A DNA stretch of 64,000 bases from positions 15,311,254-15,375,253 of the forward strand of contig JAQFVV010006197.1 of assembly GCA_028023455.1 (NCBI GenBank). Reading direction: 5' to 3'. The translations under genes were made by a program, and so were the position numbers. Position 1 is the stretch's first letter, and each line of letters starts with the position of its first letter. Shown in pieces: positions 12,036 through 24,030 of this stretch. The notes under the pieces were generated by a model. The model worked only from the letters and a program-made list of their open reading frames with translations, made no database searches and was not told the DNA's origin. Origin of the DNA: Epiperipatus broadwayi (lineage: Eukaryota > Onychophora > Udeonychophora > Euonychophora > Peripatidae).

Positions 12036-12709
12036 TGTAACGATATATAAATATGCCGTTACATTAATTTAAAATAAAAACTAAGTTCGCAAATAACAAT
12101 AAATTTATTAAAAATCTAAAAGCTAAAAAAAAATTAAAGAATTGTTAAACGTATATATATTCGCACAGATGCAAAACTTTAAAAATATTTTTTTTTAATA
12201 AATAAAAGTATTTGAACGTACTTTGTTATAAAAAAGTACAAAATTTAAAGATAAAATATTTTTGTAAATGGAAATGATTGTTTTATAAATTAATTGAAAA
12301 GCAACCTAGCCCTTGGGGCTCTTGTATAATTAAAAAGTCTGATTAAAGATAGATAAGAAAATAAAGAAATTAGCTTGACCAATGGAAGCACCAAGCTTCT
12401 TGGACCTTAATGAAAATGATTGGAACAGTGATGATTGTTTTTTGAATCTGGAGGATTACTATAAAAAAGAGAAATATTGAGTTCCAGACAGTTCCAGCTT
12501 TTTTGTGTTTGAGAGGTGTGATAGGACGCACATATCACACTCTCTATTTAAAAAAAAATGAAATGACTGTAATACCGGAATGGAACCAGCTAATGCCACC
12601 TCTAGAACATCAGATCGGTTTTCCAATGGAGATATCGCGGGAATTAAAAACAGGAACCTGGACTCTTCTACCGTGAGCTATGAACTTTACAAATTAAATA
12701 AAAACATAT

Positions 12710-15121
12710 TGTAACAGTCAAAACATGTCTATCTCGCTAACACACTGCAGAATTTAAACCGGGACATAGAACTCAACACTAGGAGAGTTACCTCCCAGCA
12801 ATCCCAAGTTCAAATCCAAAGTCCAAACTCCACAACGCCCTCTACATGATAACACATTTGATGCTACTAATAGTATAATTTCATGCCGGTGCCGGTGATC
12901 AGGGAGAAAACAAAAGACTCTAAATCTAAAATAGCCCTAGGTTAATTTAACAATAATTTATAGATGTGCCAAAGATAAGTTTAATGTACTATGTAATTTA
13001 TATTGTACCCCGAATAAATCAAAAAAAAAAAAGAAATTAATTTATAAATAAGATTTTAATGATTTGATTAAAATAATTTAGCGATATAAATTGGATAGTT
13101 ATATAATAAACAAACAAGATGGCTGATACCTCATACTTGGGTTCATTTAGATAACGTTAAATATAATGACACAGTAGGCATATGCGAGTCACGCAAAGTC
13201 TAATAGAGTTTGAAATATTCCAAAACATTTATAATTGGAGATTTAAATGGAGATCAAGAGTCGCTCACGAATAGATTATAAGATCGAGCTATACTGAACG
13301 GATTTGAAATTCATTTGAATAGAATTCTAATAATTAATAAGGAAAATATACGGTGGTGCTAGTGAGTATATGCCGAGGAGGGGTGCAGTTTATGAGTATG
13401 CAACTTTAAAAGATGGTGAAAGGTCTTGGCATTGGGTAGGCATTCTGCCTTTTATTTGGGACATCTCTAGCCCACTCACAGCTCAAGCCTGGCCCGCACC
13501 CAGGAGCTTCGTAACTGTGGGGACGTACGCGAAATAATTCCCATGTGCCATTTTTAGCACAGGACTGAGAACCGCAGAGTAAAATATGGGGGAAACGGAT
13601 TTGAACGATGATGACCTTTGCCAACAGGAGGATTCCAGCACCCATGCATATTTACTAGCAACACAGCTTAATCTTTAAAGAATTAGTAAAACAAAGGGCA
13701 ATTCATTAAGGAACAGAAATAGCTCGCTCTCGACTGTCATATTTCATGGCCAGCAGACTCTCAATAAACTTAAGATACATAAACATTCATTTAACAAAAT
13801 TATTACGCAAATTACTTTAAAACATATATATAAGAGATACTTTTAAATAGAAACGATGGGATGGGGGAAATGCGTGTTTGCGGTTTATAAACTAAGATGG
13901 CAACCACGCATCATTTAACTACCCTACATAACTCGCATTTGTCTAAAGGAATTAATTATATATTTCATCATAACACATTGAAATAAGACATTTATAAATA
14001 TAATAGAAAATCAACCCAAGCACAAGTTCAGCATGCATTAGAAAAAAACATTTAAATAAATACATTTATAGAATATACAAAATTGTTAGCTATAGCTTGA
14101 AGTTTTCCAAGATCTCGGGTTGATTTTAATTACCTTGTTCTTTTAACTATATCCGTGGGCATTTCCAAACTTGTAGCAAAGTTCTTAAGTAAAGTTAGGA
14201 GTCTCTTTGATTCATGGTTCTGCAGCAGCAGTTATTAGATTTTAGGAGCAGCATTTCTTTGGGCTGGTTCAGTTGGATTTGATATGGTGGCAGGACATCG
14301 GATTTTGAATGACGGACGGCCGAGGCACAGGATTCCTGAGGAAAACAGCTATTGCCACTTTATCCCGACATTCTGAGGTTAAACTATTTTAAAATGGATT
14401 TTCTGTCATGATCAGGTAGGTTAATTAATAACTCTGTCTAATAATTACAACCAATCAGCCCTATTTATATGTTCTCCTGATTACAATCTAACCCTGCGGT
14501 GATAAAATCCATTCTTTAATTATTACACATTTGAAAACACGGACTGCATTTTCTAATTAAAATCTGTTCGTAAACACGTTTTATTTTATCAAATCTACTG
14601 GCACCAATATGATCAAAATTAGCTACTATTGTTGTTTCTCTACCCTCACTGATTTAAAAATGATGACATGTTTTTGAATAACATTTTACATTTATCAAAC
14701 ATTATTTCTGAATTTAATTTCCAGAAATATTTCTCAGTGATATTATTTCTTAAAGGCAAATAATTATAACGAAATAACATCACAAATAAATCGATTCAAA
14801 AACAACTTTTAAATACAATATTTTGATAAATTTTAAATATTATCGCAGTATGTGTGTAAATGAGAAAATGTGACCTATTTTATTGTACAAGCATATATAC
14901 GTAATATATACTCGACGGTTTGAAAATAAAACCGTTTAAAACAATTTTAATTATATTAAACCCCGGGCACCCCATTATACATATAAATTTAGGCAGGATT
15001 TCGGTAAATATACCCAGTACACACACAATACGATGAAATTAGGGTTTTAAATAAGGCATGAGGGTAGGAAACAGGAAGGCAAGGTGAAACTAAGATTGGT
15101 AAGGCATATCTTACTGTTTCA
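12710..15121 (+). mobile_element. E3: second copy of the E2 family, nested in E4
   Basis: The element starts TGTAACAGTCAA and ends ATCTTACTGTTTCA, flanked by ATAT at 12706-12709 and 15122-15125. It parallels E2 along its length: the first 200 bp share scattered blocks such as ACATTTGATGC-like text, and the last 110 bp share AAGGTGAAACTAAGATT and the terminal block. The minus strand at 13406-13645 has an open frame of 79 codons, but its content fits no family I know and I do not call it a gene. The position inside E4 shows E3 arrived later. Confidence 0.7.
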
Positions 15122-16368
15122 ATATATACATCAATTTTTTTTAAAGATTCAGCTAATCTAAATTTTAAAATGAACTCTTATTTGATTTTCAAATTGATAA
15201 TTAATGTTTAAATTATATATATTTGAGTTTTTTAAAAAAAAAATCATTTCCATTTTTTTTATTTCTATTAATATTTATTTGTATAAATTATTTAAATGCA
15301 TGAAATTTAAGTTGAGTATGGACGTTGCATGGATTCGTTAGCGGTTAATTATGTTGTGGTTTTCATATTCGATTAGAATATATGTCGTCGATGTCAATTC
15401 GGGATCATATGATGAATGCCATTGGGTTTCTTGTATTCCCTCTGCAACTTGATGTTATCAACAACTTTGTATTTTGATCGATTATGTTTATTTTGAGATG
15501 TTTTTAACCGTGGAATCTATGCAGCCAATCTATACTCAACATTATAAAACAAATTTTATAAAATTCATCTGTGCGAATTTAAATAATTGCTAAATTTAAG
15601 TTGGGCATGAATGGCTATATAGATTTGTAAAGTTATATTAATTAATTAGGGGAGGGTAATCTTAGGTTATTTGTTTCGTAGTTAGATTGGGTCGATGGAT
15701 TGAATATATCAGTGTAATTAGTAGATGTAGTATGAGGTTCGCTACATGCAGAATCGCTGTATACGCTGCACAACCCCTTTTGCCTATGGATGGGATTGTA
15801 AGTCGGCAAAAAAGGACCGCAGTCCCTTCCTATGGAATTTTTATTTTATTGTTCTTCTTGCCATACAGATGTAACATTCCTGTATTGGACAAGAGTCAAT
15901 GTCTTCTCTAACTATACTGTTCAGATGTACATTCCTGACAGTATAGTATATTAGTGCTGTTGTATTTTCATGCTACATTGAATACATCAATGTATCAGAT
16001 GGATTGACGCCGGTTTGACTGCGAACTTTTGGCCTAAGGTTAAATAAAGGATAGAATATTTTCTTTTCAAATGCAAATCTATGTAGTCTATTCATATTCG
16101 ATGATCTTAATAAAAAATATTAAATTCATTTATACTCGACAATCTTAAAATAGGTATAAATTTCATCTGTGTGGATGATTTAAAATCTTAAAATAATAAT
16201 TTAAATTAAAAATTAATATTAAAATCTAAATAATAAATGTTATTCCTCAAATTTAAAATGATTATATATGTACGTAAATAAATAGTTTGTGTGTTAATTA
16301 CTGGCAGTGGCTTTTATTTTTTTATATTTAAGAGATAAATTAAAGATATATATTATTATCTCTGCGTC

Positions 16369-16510
16369 TCCACTGGGCTAGTGACAAGTGGGATCTTAAC
16401 AGCATGTATCTGCCTACTTTATAAATTTTCTAGGTTCAAATGCCTAGATGGCGCCCTTGTAGTGCAGATTACGGTAAGATTCGATCTTCACTTTCTTTTG
16501 GACCGTTATA
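16369..16510 (+). other. tRNA-like segment at the right end of E4
   Basis: GGGCTAGTGACAAGTGGG resembles a pol III A box, and about 55 bp later CTAGGTTCAAATGCCTAG resembles a B box or a T-arm with a 5 bp stem. The same layout appears inverted at 41614-41760 in E8, with TAGTGGCAAGGG and GGTTCAAAG. It may be a tRNA-derived SINE fused to, or evolved within, the element end. It is not an intact tRNA gene: the acceptor and anticodon arms do not close. Confidence 0.4.
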
Positions 16511-16600
16511 ATATGACTATATAAACAAATGAGCTTGTGTTGGAAACATCATGGTGTTTTTGTCTGTTTAGTTAAACAAATAAGAGTTTGGTACTTAATG
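16511..16600 (+). repeat. X repeat, continuation after E4
   Basis: ATATGACTATATAAACAAATG and TTGGAAACATCATG match the X text at 8994-9020 and the inverse of 6080-6125. An internal piece is deleted relative to 8992-9300, because it jumps to AATAAGAGTTTGGTAC. Confidence 0.5.
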
Positions 16601-18527
16601 ATATGTGCTGATATGGGTGATTTGTTATGCAAGATACCTTAAAGTTTATAAATTTTTAGCATCTAAAAAACAAATTTGTTGCTTCAGATTATCTGCTTGC
16701 TGTGTGGAAGTGAAAAAAAAATTTGTAATGCAGAGAGATTTAATTAGACTTGGAAAAATCGGGAAAAATATTGTTAATGTTTGGAAAATGATACGATATG
16801 CTATTTTAAATATATAAAAAAAAAAATTTTGTTGTTGTGTGTGTGTTTAATGCAAGCAGGTTTTAAAACTAAGTCATACATAAGATTAAAACTAAGTCAT
16901 ACATAAGATTAGTTGTTTTTAGTAGGTTTACTAAAAGAATTTTTCAATTTAAAAAAAAAGAGTGATTTATTTGAGAAAAGATAATATTAGGAAGCATGTG
17001 TTTATTGTCCGACATTTTAGTTTTTTTTCCTTTTGTATAAAGAGGTTTGAAGAGTAGTAGAAAAATCATAAATTTAAAAATAGAGTAGGGGAAATGAAAA
17101 ATAAGGAAGTAAGGATTGGATGTGTATGCCACAATGTATATATAATGGTCAGAAACCCATATTAGTAACAGTAGCTGGGTTCGAATAAGGGTGCTAAAGT
17201 AAGTAAAGGGTAATAATAATTACAAAGAATGTTAATTGTAAGTGTTGTTACAAATTAAATAGGTAGATGTGGGAAAATTTATAAATAGTCATTCAAACCC
17301 TGTTACAAAAGAGTATGAATGGAATATGTTAATCAGTTAAAAGGCATGAATGTATACCTATATATATATATTTGTTGTACGTGTTATTGTGATGGGTGTA
17401 AAATTACTAACAGATTTGTATGTGAGGAGGTAGAGAAGAGATTATATGCAGAGTTGTATTATTTTTTATTTGTGTTTTATATATATATATTGTTATTTAT
17501 TAATGCCGTAAGCTATAGATTTAAATAATGTCAGTAGTAGCAAATGTTTCTTAATGAAAACCTATTAAACATGTAAGGCTGGAAAGTAATAAATAGAATT
17601 GAAAGTTGTGCTGCGGGCGGTTTCAGTTAATGACTCTGTCCACCGAAATTCTACGAACTGGTCAAGTTAGTATTTTAGAACAATGGAAGCTAAAAGCATT
17701 CTTGAGATCTGGTCATCAGCGAATGAATAGATAAAAAGAAAGGTGAGGTGAAAGAGTGTTAAAGAAAAGAACTATATTTTTTTGGTGATTTAGTGGGGTG
17801 ATTCGAAAAGAGATGGTTAAAAAAGAAAGAAACGGGAAAGTAAACGTTAACGTGATTATTAATAAAATTTATTTGTAATGTACTCCATCGAAATGCAGGG
17901 CTAAATATAATTGTGTGGGTTCATTAGACCGGCTCAGTGGACAGCTATTGTGGGACCCACCTGAGCTTTATTTATGAAGATTTGCCATTTATTTAATCAA
18001 GTGCAATGACCACGGAACTCCAAACAGCTAGAACCTCCCTCAATCAAGTTAAAAATCATCTACTTAACCTCTAGGATGGATTTAATTGTGTAGAATATTT
18101 CGGAACCTGTCATCATCGTTCGGATCAATAACTCTCGCTAAAACCGGCATTCTTTCAAGACTGTAATTAGCCTTGACCACGTGAACATTCACTCTCAACA
18201 GAGGGAACCTTGACCTTTTCTCAATATATAATAAATGAACATTTAGTAATAAAGAAACATGTGCTTTTGTCCAATTTAAAGACAGAAATTAATAATTTCT
18301 TAAATCATTTAATAAATACAACTCTGACATGTAATTGCACTCTTTCGTTAATATGTATATTAATCTTATATATATGTGTATCGGAATGAATGAGTTGTAT
18401 GCTTAAGATATTGAGATATGTATATGTGTCAATAAATCTTAGAATTTAATTATAACATGTATTATTTGCATTCTGGATTCTGATAACTTCTGGGCTATCG
18501 TAATAGGATTTGTAGGCACATAGATAT
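16601..18527. other. AT-rich region without recognised genes
   Basis: Mostly simple AT-rich sequence. A 21 bp segment with AACTAAGTCATACATAAG is repeated in tandem at 16868-16911. GGGTTCGAAT at about 17178 and CAAACCCTGTTACA at about 17291 resemble the end motifs of the TGTAAC family, and may mark a short derivative of about 165 bp, but flanking duplications are not clear. The 17930-18230 segment is less AT-rich and unidentified. Confidence 0.35.
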
Positions 18528-18760
18528 TATAACGAGATATATATATATGATGTCTTTTCAAAAGATCACCTTAGCTTTGTTTTACCAAAAGACATTGTTC
18601 CCCAGACCTTGAGATTGAACTAGTCTGGATAAGATACCCAAAGAGTGTCCACTGGAACCCTTTTTTGTGTTTTTGAGAGGTATAATTCTTATTAATGGAT
18701 AAGATTGGCGCTTGAGATGGGATTTAGCCCATGCTCATAAATATGCCTACTCAAAGCTTA
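18528..18760 (+). mobile_element. Partial relative of E4
   Basis: TATAACGAGATATATA at 18528 resembles the start of E4, and CCACTGGAACCC followed by TTTGTGTTTTTGAGAGG at 18650-18680 matches 12485-12520 of E4, with a large deletion between. The right end was not found. Low certainty. Confidence 0.3.
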
Positions 18761-19029
18761 GGGTAATAACTTGTACACACTCAATTCTTAGAATAAGATT
18801 ACGGGTAGACTTAAAATATGTAACAAGGTTTTTCATTTGAAATGTTTAAATAAGACTTGGAAGGATGTAACAAGTGTATGGTTATGTACATCATGTATAA
18901 ATGTGATAAAAGAGGTGACAAAATGGTTTCTAAGTATAAATAGTTTAAAGAAAAAGTCAGAAGAAATAGAGGCAAATGTACTTATGACAGAATAATTTAA
19001 AATAAATTGCGCTTTATGCTAGGAAATAT

Positions 19030-19480
19030 AAAATATTTGCTGAGTCCGTCGAACTAGGATTCCACACCCCACCTTCAACAAATAGAATGATAAACAATAC
19101 CAAAGACAAAATACCTTCTGCTCAAATAGCCCAAGCAGTTTATAAAATTTCATGCCCAACCAATGGATGTAGAGCAGCATATTATGGAGAGACCCGTGAC
19201 AACATTACAACCAGAACATCTCAACATCATTATTTATACAGGAGAGCTCAAAATAATATTGAAAACACATCCATATTCTTTGAGCACCAAAAAAAAACAG
19301 ACCATGTGTTCAAACCCACTATGGCAAGGGCACTATGCACTGAACGTAATGATATGAAACGAAAGATTTAAGGAGGCATGCTTTATAGCAAATGACAACT
19401 GTGCAATAAACCGAAAAGAATCGTGCTTTGCAATCTCCAGAAAATGGTCTTTATGAAAGAAAACTTTGCATTAATTACCG
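19030..19480 (+). pseudogene. Penelope-like element GIY-YIG endonuclease fragment
   Basis: The frame reads QAVYKISCPTNGCRAAYYGE then TRDNITTRTSQHHYL, which fits the GIY-YIG nuclease fused to the C-terminus of canonical Penelope-like reverse transcriptases: VYKI for the GIY strand, YYGET for the YIG strand, then the conserved Arg and a QH that replaces the usual EH. It continues to RNDMKRKI at about 19370. A frameshift there leads into EACFIANDNC and ISRKW, the usual tail. No reverse transcriptase is attached upstream, so it is a 5'-truncated fragment. It is a different subfamily from the copies at 51700 and 59150. Confidence 0.7.
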
Positions 19481-19686
19481 CTAAACTTGGCTTAAAGTAG
19501 GCTATAAATATGGAGACGTAAGTTCTTTGAAAGTGCTCAGCTGTATAATTCTTTGCTAATAATAAGCTTCACTTTTTTGTGTAAAGTGCAATTTATTTTA
19601 TACTTACCACTCAAAGGTGAAGTATAAAACAAGTATTTTATTTTTAAGACAGAATAGAGTAAGTATTTAGTGGAGTAACAAGAGAT

Positions 19687-20580
19687 ATGAATGTCAAAAT
19701 AAGTAGTGCAATGGAGATAGTTAGCCAAAGAATAAGTAAGATAGAGAAACAGGTAAAGGATGTAGAAGTAAAATTAAAATCTTTAGAGATAAAGTATGAG
19801 CAGATCAAGGAATTAATGAATAGCAATGATAAGGAAGAACTAGATAAGGAAGTCCAGAAGGTGGAAAAAAAAGTTCCGGATAAAGCAGGGAAAGTACGCT
19901 CTGAGACAATATTGATAGGAGATTCACTAAGTGGATGTGGAGATGTAATTGCAAGGGGAAATAGAAAAAAGATACATAAGAGTATGTTTGCAAGGAACTA
20001 GAATTAGAGATATTACAGATAAGATAAGAAAAAACAAAACAAGATAGAGATGTCTATGTTATAGTAAGAACAAATAATTTGTCGGAGGCACCAAAGAGAG
20101 TAATAGATGAATTCAAAGCACTGATTTTAATTTGAATAAGATTCACTAAGAGGATGTGGAGATGTAATTGCAAGGGAAAATAGAAAAAAGATACATAAGA
20201 GTATGTTTGCAAGGAACTAGAATTAGAGATGTTACAGATAAGATAAGAAAAAACAAAACAAGGTAGAGATGTTTATGTTATAGTAAGAACAAATAATTTG
20301 TCGGAGGCACCAAAGAGAGTAATAGATGAATTCAAAGCACTGATTAGTAATTTGAATAAGATTAAAAAAAATAGGAATAGTTGGATTACTGCCAAGATTT
20401 GATAATTGGTATATGTTAGATGGAGCTTGTTCTATAAATATTATGTTTGAGGATATGTGGGATTTTTTTATTAATAAGAGGGAGTTATATAGCAAAAATG
20501 GATTGCACTTAGCAAAGCAAGGAAGTAAAGCATTAGGGGGTTTGATTTATAAAAAATATTATAGTTCAGGAAACTTATAA
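19687..20580 (+). pseudogene. LINE C ORF1: coiled coil plus SGNH esterase-like domain
   Basis: The first ATG after an in-frame stop is at 19687. Residues 1-75 are Lys/Glu-rich heptads (ISKIEKQVKDVEVKLKSLE), a likely coiled coil for trimer or dimer formation. ETILIGDSLSG at about 19901 matches block I of SGNH hydrolases (GDS, with the nucleophile Ser). VIVRTNNLSEAP at about 20060 and again about 20279 resembles block III (GxND). LPRFDNW (about 20391) and KNGLHLAKQGS (about 20498) resemble the final block with its His. CR1-type ORF1 proteins have this design. The frame is broken, and a 219 bp duplication repeats the middle of the domain. Confidence 0.7.
19921..20358 (+). repeat. 219 bp direct duplication inside ORF1
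   Basis: The text starting ATTCACTAAGNGGATGTGG occurs at 19922 and 20141, exactly 219 bp apart, and the two copies agree in nearly every base up to GAATTCAAAGCACTGATT. 219 is a multiple of three, but both halves already contain stops. Copies A and B have no ORF1, so I cannot tell from the window whether the duplication is family-wide. Confidence 0.85.
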
Positions 20581-20829
20581 AGGGGGGTAGGGTTTTAAAT
20601 TGCAGTATTATCAAAAAGAAGAATGGATGGCATGTAAGAATCTATAAATAAAAAATGGATAGCTGACTTAGATATAAATATAGATGTGGAGAGGAAATGG
20701 GTCTGTAAAATTAATGATAAATGAGCTAATTACAAATGTAATAGAAAAGAAAGAGTCAAAAAAATTTATAAAAGCGCAATAAGTAAAGAAGAAATAGTTA
20801 AAATTGGATATTTTTGAATATACAAAGTG

Positions 20830-21283
20830 GTAGGAGATGAGAAAAGTGGCTGGAATTAAACAAAGCAGTTAGAAATGAAGAGCTTGAAGTATTAGCAATA
20901 GTGGAAACACATGAAAGACTTGGTATGACAGGGTATAACTAAAAAAAAAAAAAAAGGGGGGGGGGGTATAGGATTTATGTTAAAAAAAATATTTAAATAC
21001 TGTTAAATGTCAAGAACATTTGTGGTTTGAGATAAGGTTAGGTAGGCAAGAATGGATGGTGACTATAGTGTATAGTGAAACTATAATGGATATACAGAGT
21101 TTCAAAAGAAAAAAGGGTAAGAAAATGTTGGTTATAGGGGATATGAATGGGCATATTGAAGAAAATGATGATGGGGTTAATAAGAATGGACAGCTTTTGA
21201 AATGTTTTTAGCAGAGTGAATTTGAGCATTGGAAATTCATCAAATATTTATGAGGGACAATACCCATGTTTTAGAAATAATAT
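20830..21283 (+). pseudogene. LINE C endonuclease, N-terminal part
   Basis: LEVLAIVETH (about 20884) is the metal-binding ET motif, VIGDMNGHIE (about 21130) the GDxN motif, and YEGQYPCFRN (about 21250) the stretch just before the substrate-binding SIDYVL. The frame then meets the poly(T) start of the minus-strand LINE at 21284 and resumes at 22916 with MNYVLVEKEG and NSDHNFFIIK. An internal deletion relative to copy B (around 21085) removes about 60 bases. Confidence 0.7.
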
Positions 21284-22915
21284 ATTTCTTCTTTTTTTTT
21301 TTTTTACTTTCAAAAACAAATTTATTTAAACCAAAAATACATACTGAAAAGCATAAAACAAGCAAAAGGTTATAAGATAGCATGTAATAAAATAAAAAAA
21401 AAGGAAAAAGGTTCATATTTGAGTTGATGTTTTGTCCAGGAAAAATTTGTGATTTGATTGATATTTCAAAAATAAATCATAGAAGCATGATTTCTCTAAA
21501 GTTCATTCTCTCTGTTCCCCCAATTCCAACATCTATTTATGGTAAATGCAGCAGGGAAGATTAAAATGAAGTGCTATTAGTAGATAATATTAGTATCCAT
21601 GTTTCAGTTAGATTTAGTGCATTGCTGAATGAGTAATTTAAAGTTAAGACATGTTTAGAAGTGTTGATGTATACATTTTTTCATTAGTATGACAGATCAT
21701 ATTTATTCTTGATCGGCCTCTCCCCTCTTTGGGGACACTTTAGTCAACAGCGACCCGACTAATGGCGAAGCTGTGGAAGAGCTTTATCCGAATGCAATGG
21801 AGTCCCAGGTTTGCGCAGCTGTGAAGGGGTTAGCAGTGGGCATATCCCTATCCATTTCTTTGTTCAGGATCTGCCAAAATGCTGTGGATATATTATTCAG
21901 GGTCTCGACCTGCAACACCAGCTTGCAGCGCAATGCCCAGATGGAGAAGTTAATTATGGCCAAGAAACGGATTTCGGGGAATACCCCTTTTTCAATTGCC
22001 GTTTTGAAGTTCATTTGGATGTGATTTCTTATAATGTTTTGCCGAAAGTGAGTTCTTAAATTGTTCAAAGTTGTGCATTCGAAGAGGAAGTGATTGGTAG
22101 TCTCTTCCTGTCTAAGGCACAGAATACAGATAGGGTCAATATCCTGCCCACTTTTATAGTGCAGGAAGGCATTTGTTAGGAGGACAGTCAGGTTCAATTC
22201 CAACAGGAAGTCTACGATTTTTGGCGGTAACTTCCAGAACTTGGTCATCCTTATCATTTGAGCCATGTTGATTGAAAGGCAGCTGGAGATCTTGTGTTTT
22301 TGGTGATCAAGAAGATTAAACACTTCCCAATATGCAAATTTTCTTTGAAATAAGGTTGGCATTGATTAGATGTTTTATTAAAAATTAAGTTGATCTGCTG
22401 TTGAAGTAACAAGGCACGTCCTCAGGGGGGGGGATCAGTAGGTTGAATGCCCTTTTTCGGAAGCGGACATTTGAGCACGTTCATTTCTTTGAAAATGTTG
22501 TAGAGTACGTTATGGGTGCGCTGCAAGCCGAATAGAATTAATGAGTGCAGTGAGAGACCATTTAAAGTTTTGGGCTTTTGTAGGATTCTTGAGCTGATCA
22601 CAGGTGATCAACCCATCCAACATAGTTTTCTGCAGGCAGTTTCTACTTTGTTGATAAATATCTTGGTGGGGATGAACTCTGCCAAATAGTATATTATTTT
22701 TGGGAGAATAAGAGCATTTAATAGGGCTACCTTCTCAAATAGAGAAAGGTATATTTTGAACAAGGATGCAATTGTGGCCTCAATTTTATCTAGTAATGAG
22801 TCCTGTATCTCTTTACGCATCAATGTAGGGGATTTTGATAGGTGAAATCCCAGAAATTTCTGTGGTACTGCTTCAAATCCACCAGAGATCTTCCGGCCAG
22901 TAAGAATTGACCAAA
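21284..22915 (-). mobile_element. Different LINE inserted in minus orientation, 5'-truncated
   Basis: A T-rich run at 21284-21306 is the poly(A) tail seen from the plus strand, and the coding text reads leftwards. The junctions are fixed by comparison with LINE B at 1928-1945: about 10 bases of the host LINE are missing at the join and no clear target duplication is visible. The 5' end is cut in the reverse transcriptase thumb. The insertion is younger than LINE C. Confidence 0.75.
21784..22823 (-). pseudogene. C-terminal part of a LINE ORF2 (thumb and CCHC)
   Basis: Read from 22823 leftwards, EKVALLNALILPKIIYYL and KVETACRKLCWMG match the region just after the reverse transcriptase in L1/Tx1-like and related ORF2 proteins. 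The segment at 22362-21784 has the post-RT Cys-His motif CILCLRQEETTNHFLFEC (C-x2-C-x8-H-x4-C). There is a frame break between 22608 and 22362. The protein is clearly different from the host LINE C, which has its own CCHC with another sequence. I cannot fix the clade further. Confidence 0.7.
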
Positions 22916-24030
22916 TGGCAATGAACTATGTATTAGTAGAGAAAGAGGGAATGAATAAAGTATGGAAAGTAAAAGTGTTTGATAAAGAAGAGAAAATATG
23001 TAATAGTGATCATAATTTCTTTATAATAAAGATGGTTAGTAATGTGGTGGATAATGAAAGATGTAAATGGAAAATGAATAAGAATAAGTTAGAATATAAA
23101 ATAAAAGTAAAAAAAATCATGGAAGAGTTTCTTACAGATGAATATAAGATTAGTGTGGCGAAGTACAAAGTGAGAAGAGTTTTAGGTGAGAATATTCAGA
23201 CTACTAAAAGTAATAGAAAAGTGAGAATTAGCAAAAGTGTAAAAGAGAGGGAAAAAGCAGGCAAAGAATATAAATGTGCTATTAAAAACAAAGTAAGTGA
23301 AAATGATGCTAATATTAAATGGGAGATATATTTTTTTTAAAAGTTTAATAAAATAAATAATTATATAGAAGGAATGAAATTAAATAATAAATTATTGGAA
23401 AATATTAATAAAAGTGGAAGAGATGGGAATAACATTTTTTGGAAATGTATTACAAGAAGGAATGTAAGGGAGAGAGAAATAGTATTACTAGATGATGAGG
23501 AAAAAGAGAGTAGCTCTAGAGAAGAATTAGAAACAGTCTTAAATAAGTATGTAATGGATATAGAAAAGATGTTAAATGTAAAGGACACACAAAAGCATAT
23601 AGTAAGAAATATTAGGTTTACAAAAAATGAATTGAATCAGGCAGGGAAGAAATTGAAAAATGGAAAGGCAATAGGTTTAGATGAATGGTTAACAGAGATG
23701 GTGATGAATTTAGGAAATAGGACAAAATAAAAATCTATTTGCATGATTTAATAAGATGGCACAGAAGAGAGAATTTCTAGACAGCTCGAATAATACAAGA
23801 GTAAGGTTATTTTTTTAAAGGAAAGGGTAGTGATAATGTCAGTGTCATATAGTTTTTGAATATATGGTGGCACGAAGGATCGCAAAGTGGATGGAAGATA
23901 AATAATATAGTGGGAGAAATGCAAGAAGGTTTTGATTGGATAGGTGAAAAGGAAATAATTTATTTGTACTCACACAACTTATATGTATGAATAGAAATAT
24001 AGGTAAACAGTTATATATTGAGGTAGTATC
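22916..24030 (+). pseudogene. LINE C ORF2 middle: end of endonuclease to start of RT
   Basis: NYVLVEKEGMNKVWKVKVF and NSDHNFFIIKMVSN complete the endonuclease with its SDH box. A Lys-rich linker follows, then from 23374 to 23730 LENINKSGRDGNNIFWKC and KKLKNGKAIGLDEWLTEMV, the entrance of the reverse transcriptase (the latter equivalent to GLDG in copy B). The frame breaks at about 23730, and the palm entry near 23860-24030 is recognisable only in pieces. The next stretch is displaced to 26036. Confidence 0.7.

Larger units (their letters stand above)
12036..16510 (+). mobile_element. E4: TGTAACG element, about 2.06 kb net, carrying E3
   Basis: The left end is TGTAACGATATA and the right end GACCGTTATA; flanks are ATAT at 12032-12035 and 16511-16514. 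Outside them X continues on both sides, and the uninterrupted X at 6100-6140 shows the same site empty. Removing nested E3 with one ATAT leaves about 2.06 kb. E8 (41614-45382) is the minus-strand relative: its left end TATAACGGTC and the following tRNA-like text match the right end of E4 inverted. Near 12483-12525 a CAGTTCCAG...TTTGTGTTTGAGAGG stretch is shared with 18640-18680. No coding frame. Confidence 0.65.

Noticed and set aside
13406-13645. 79-codon minus-strand open frame in a GC-richer stretch of E3
   Set aside because: Its content matches no family I know, it lies inside a non-coding repeat that also exists as E2 without this frame, and GC-richer DNA gives chance open frames.
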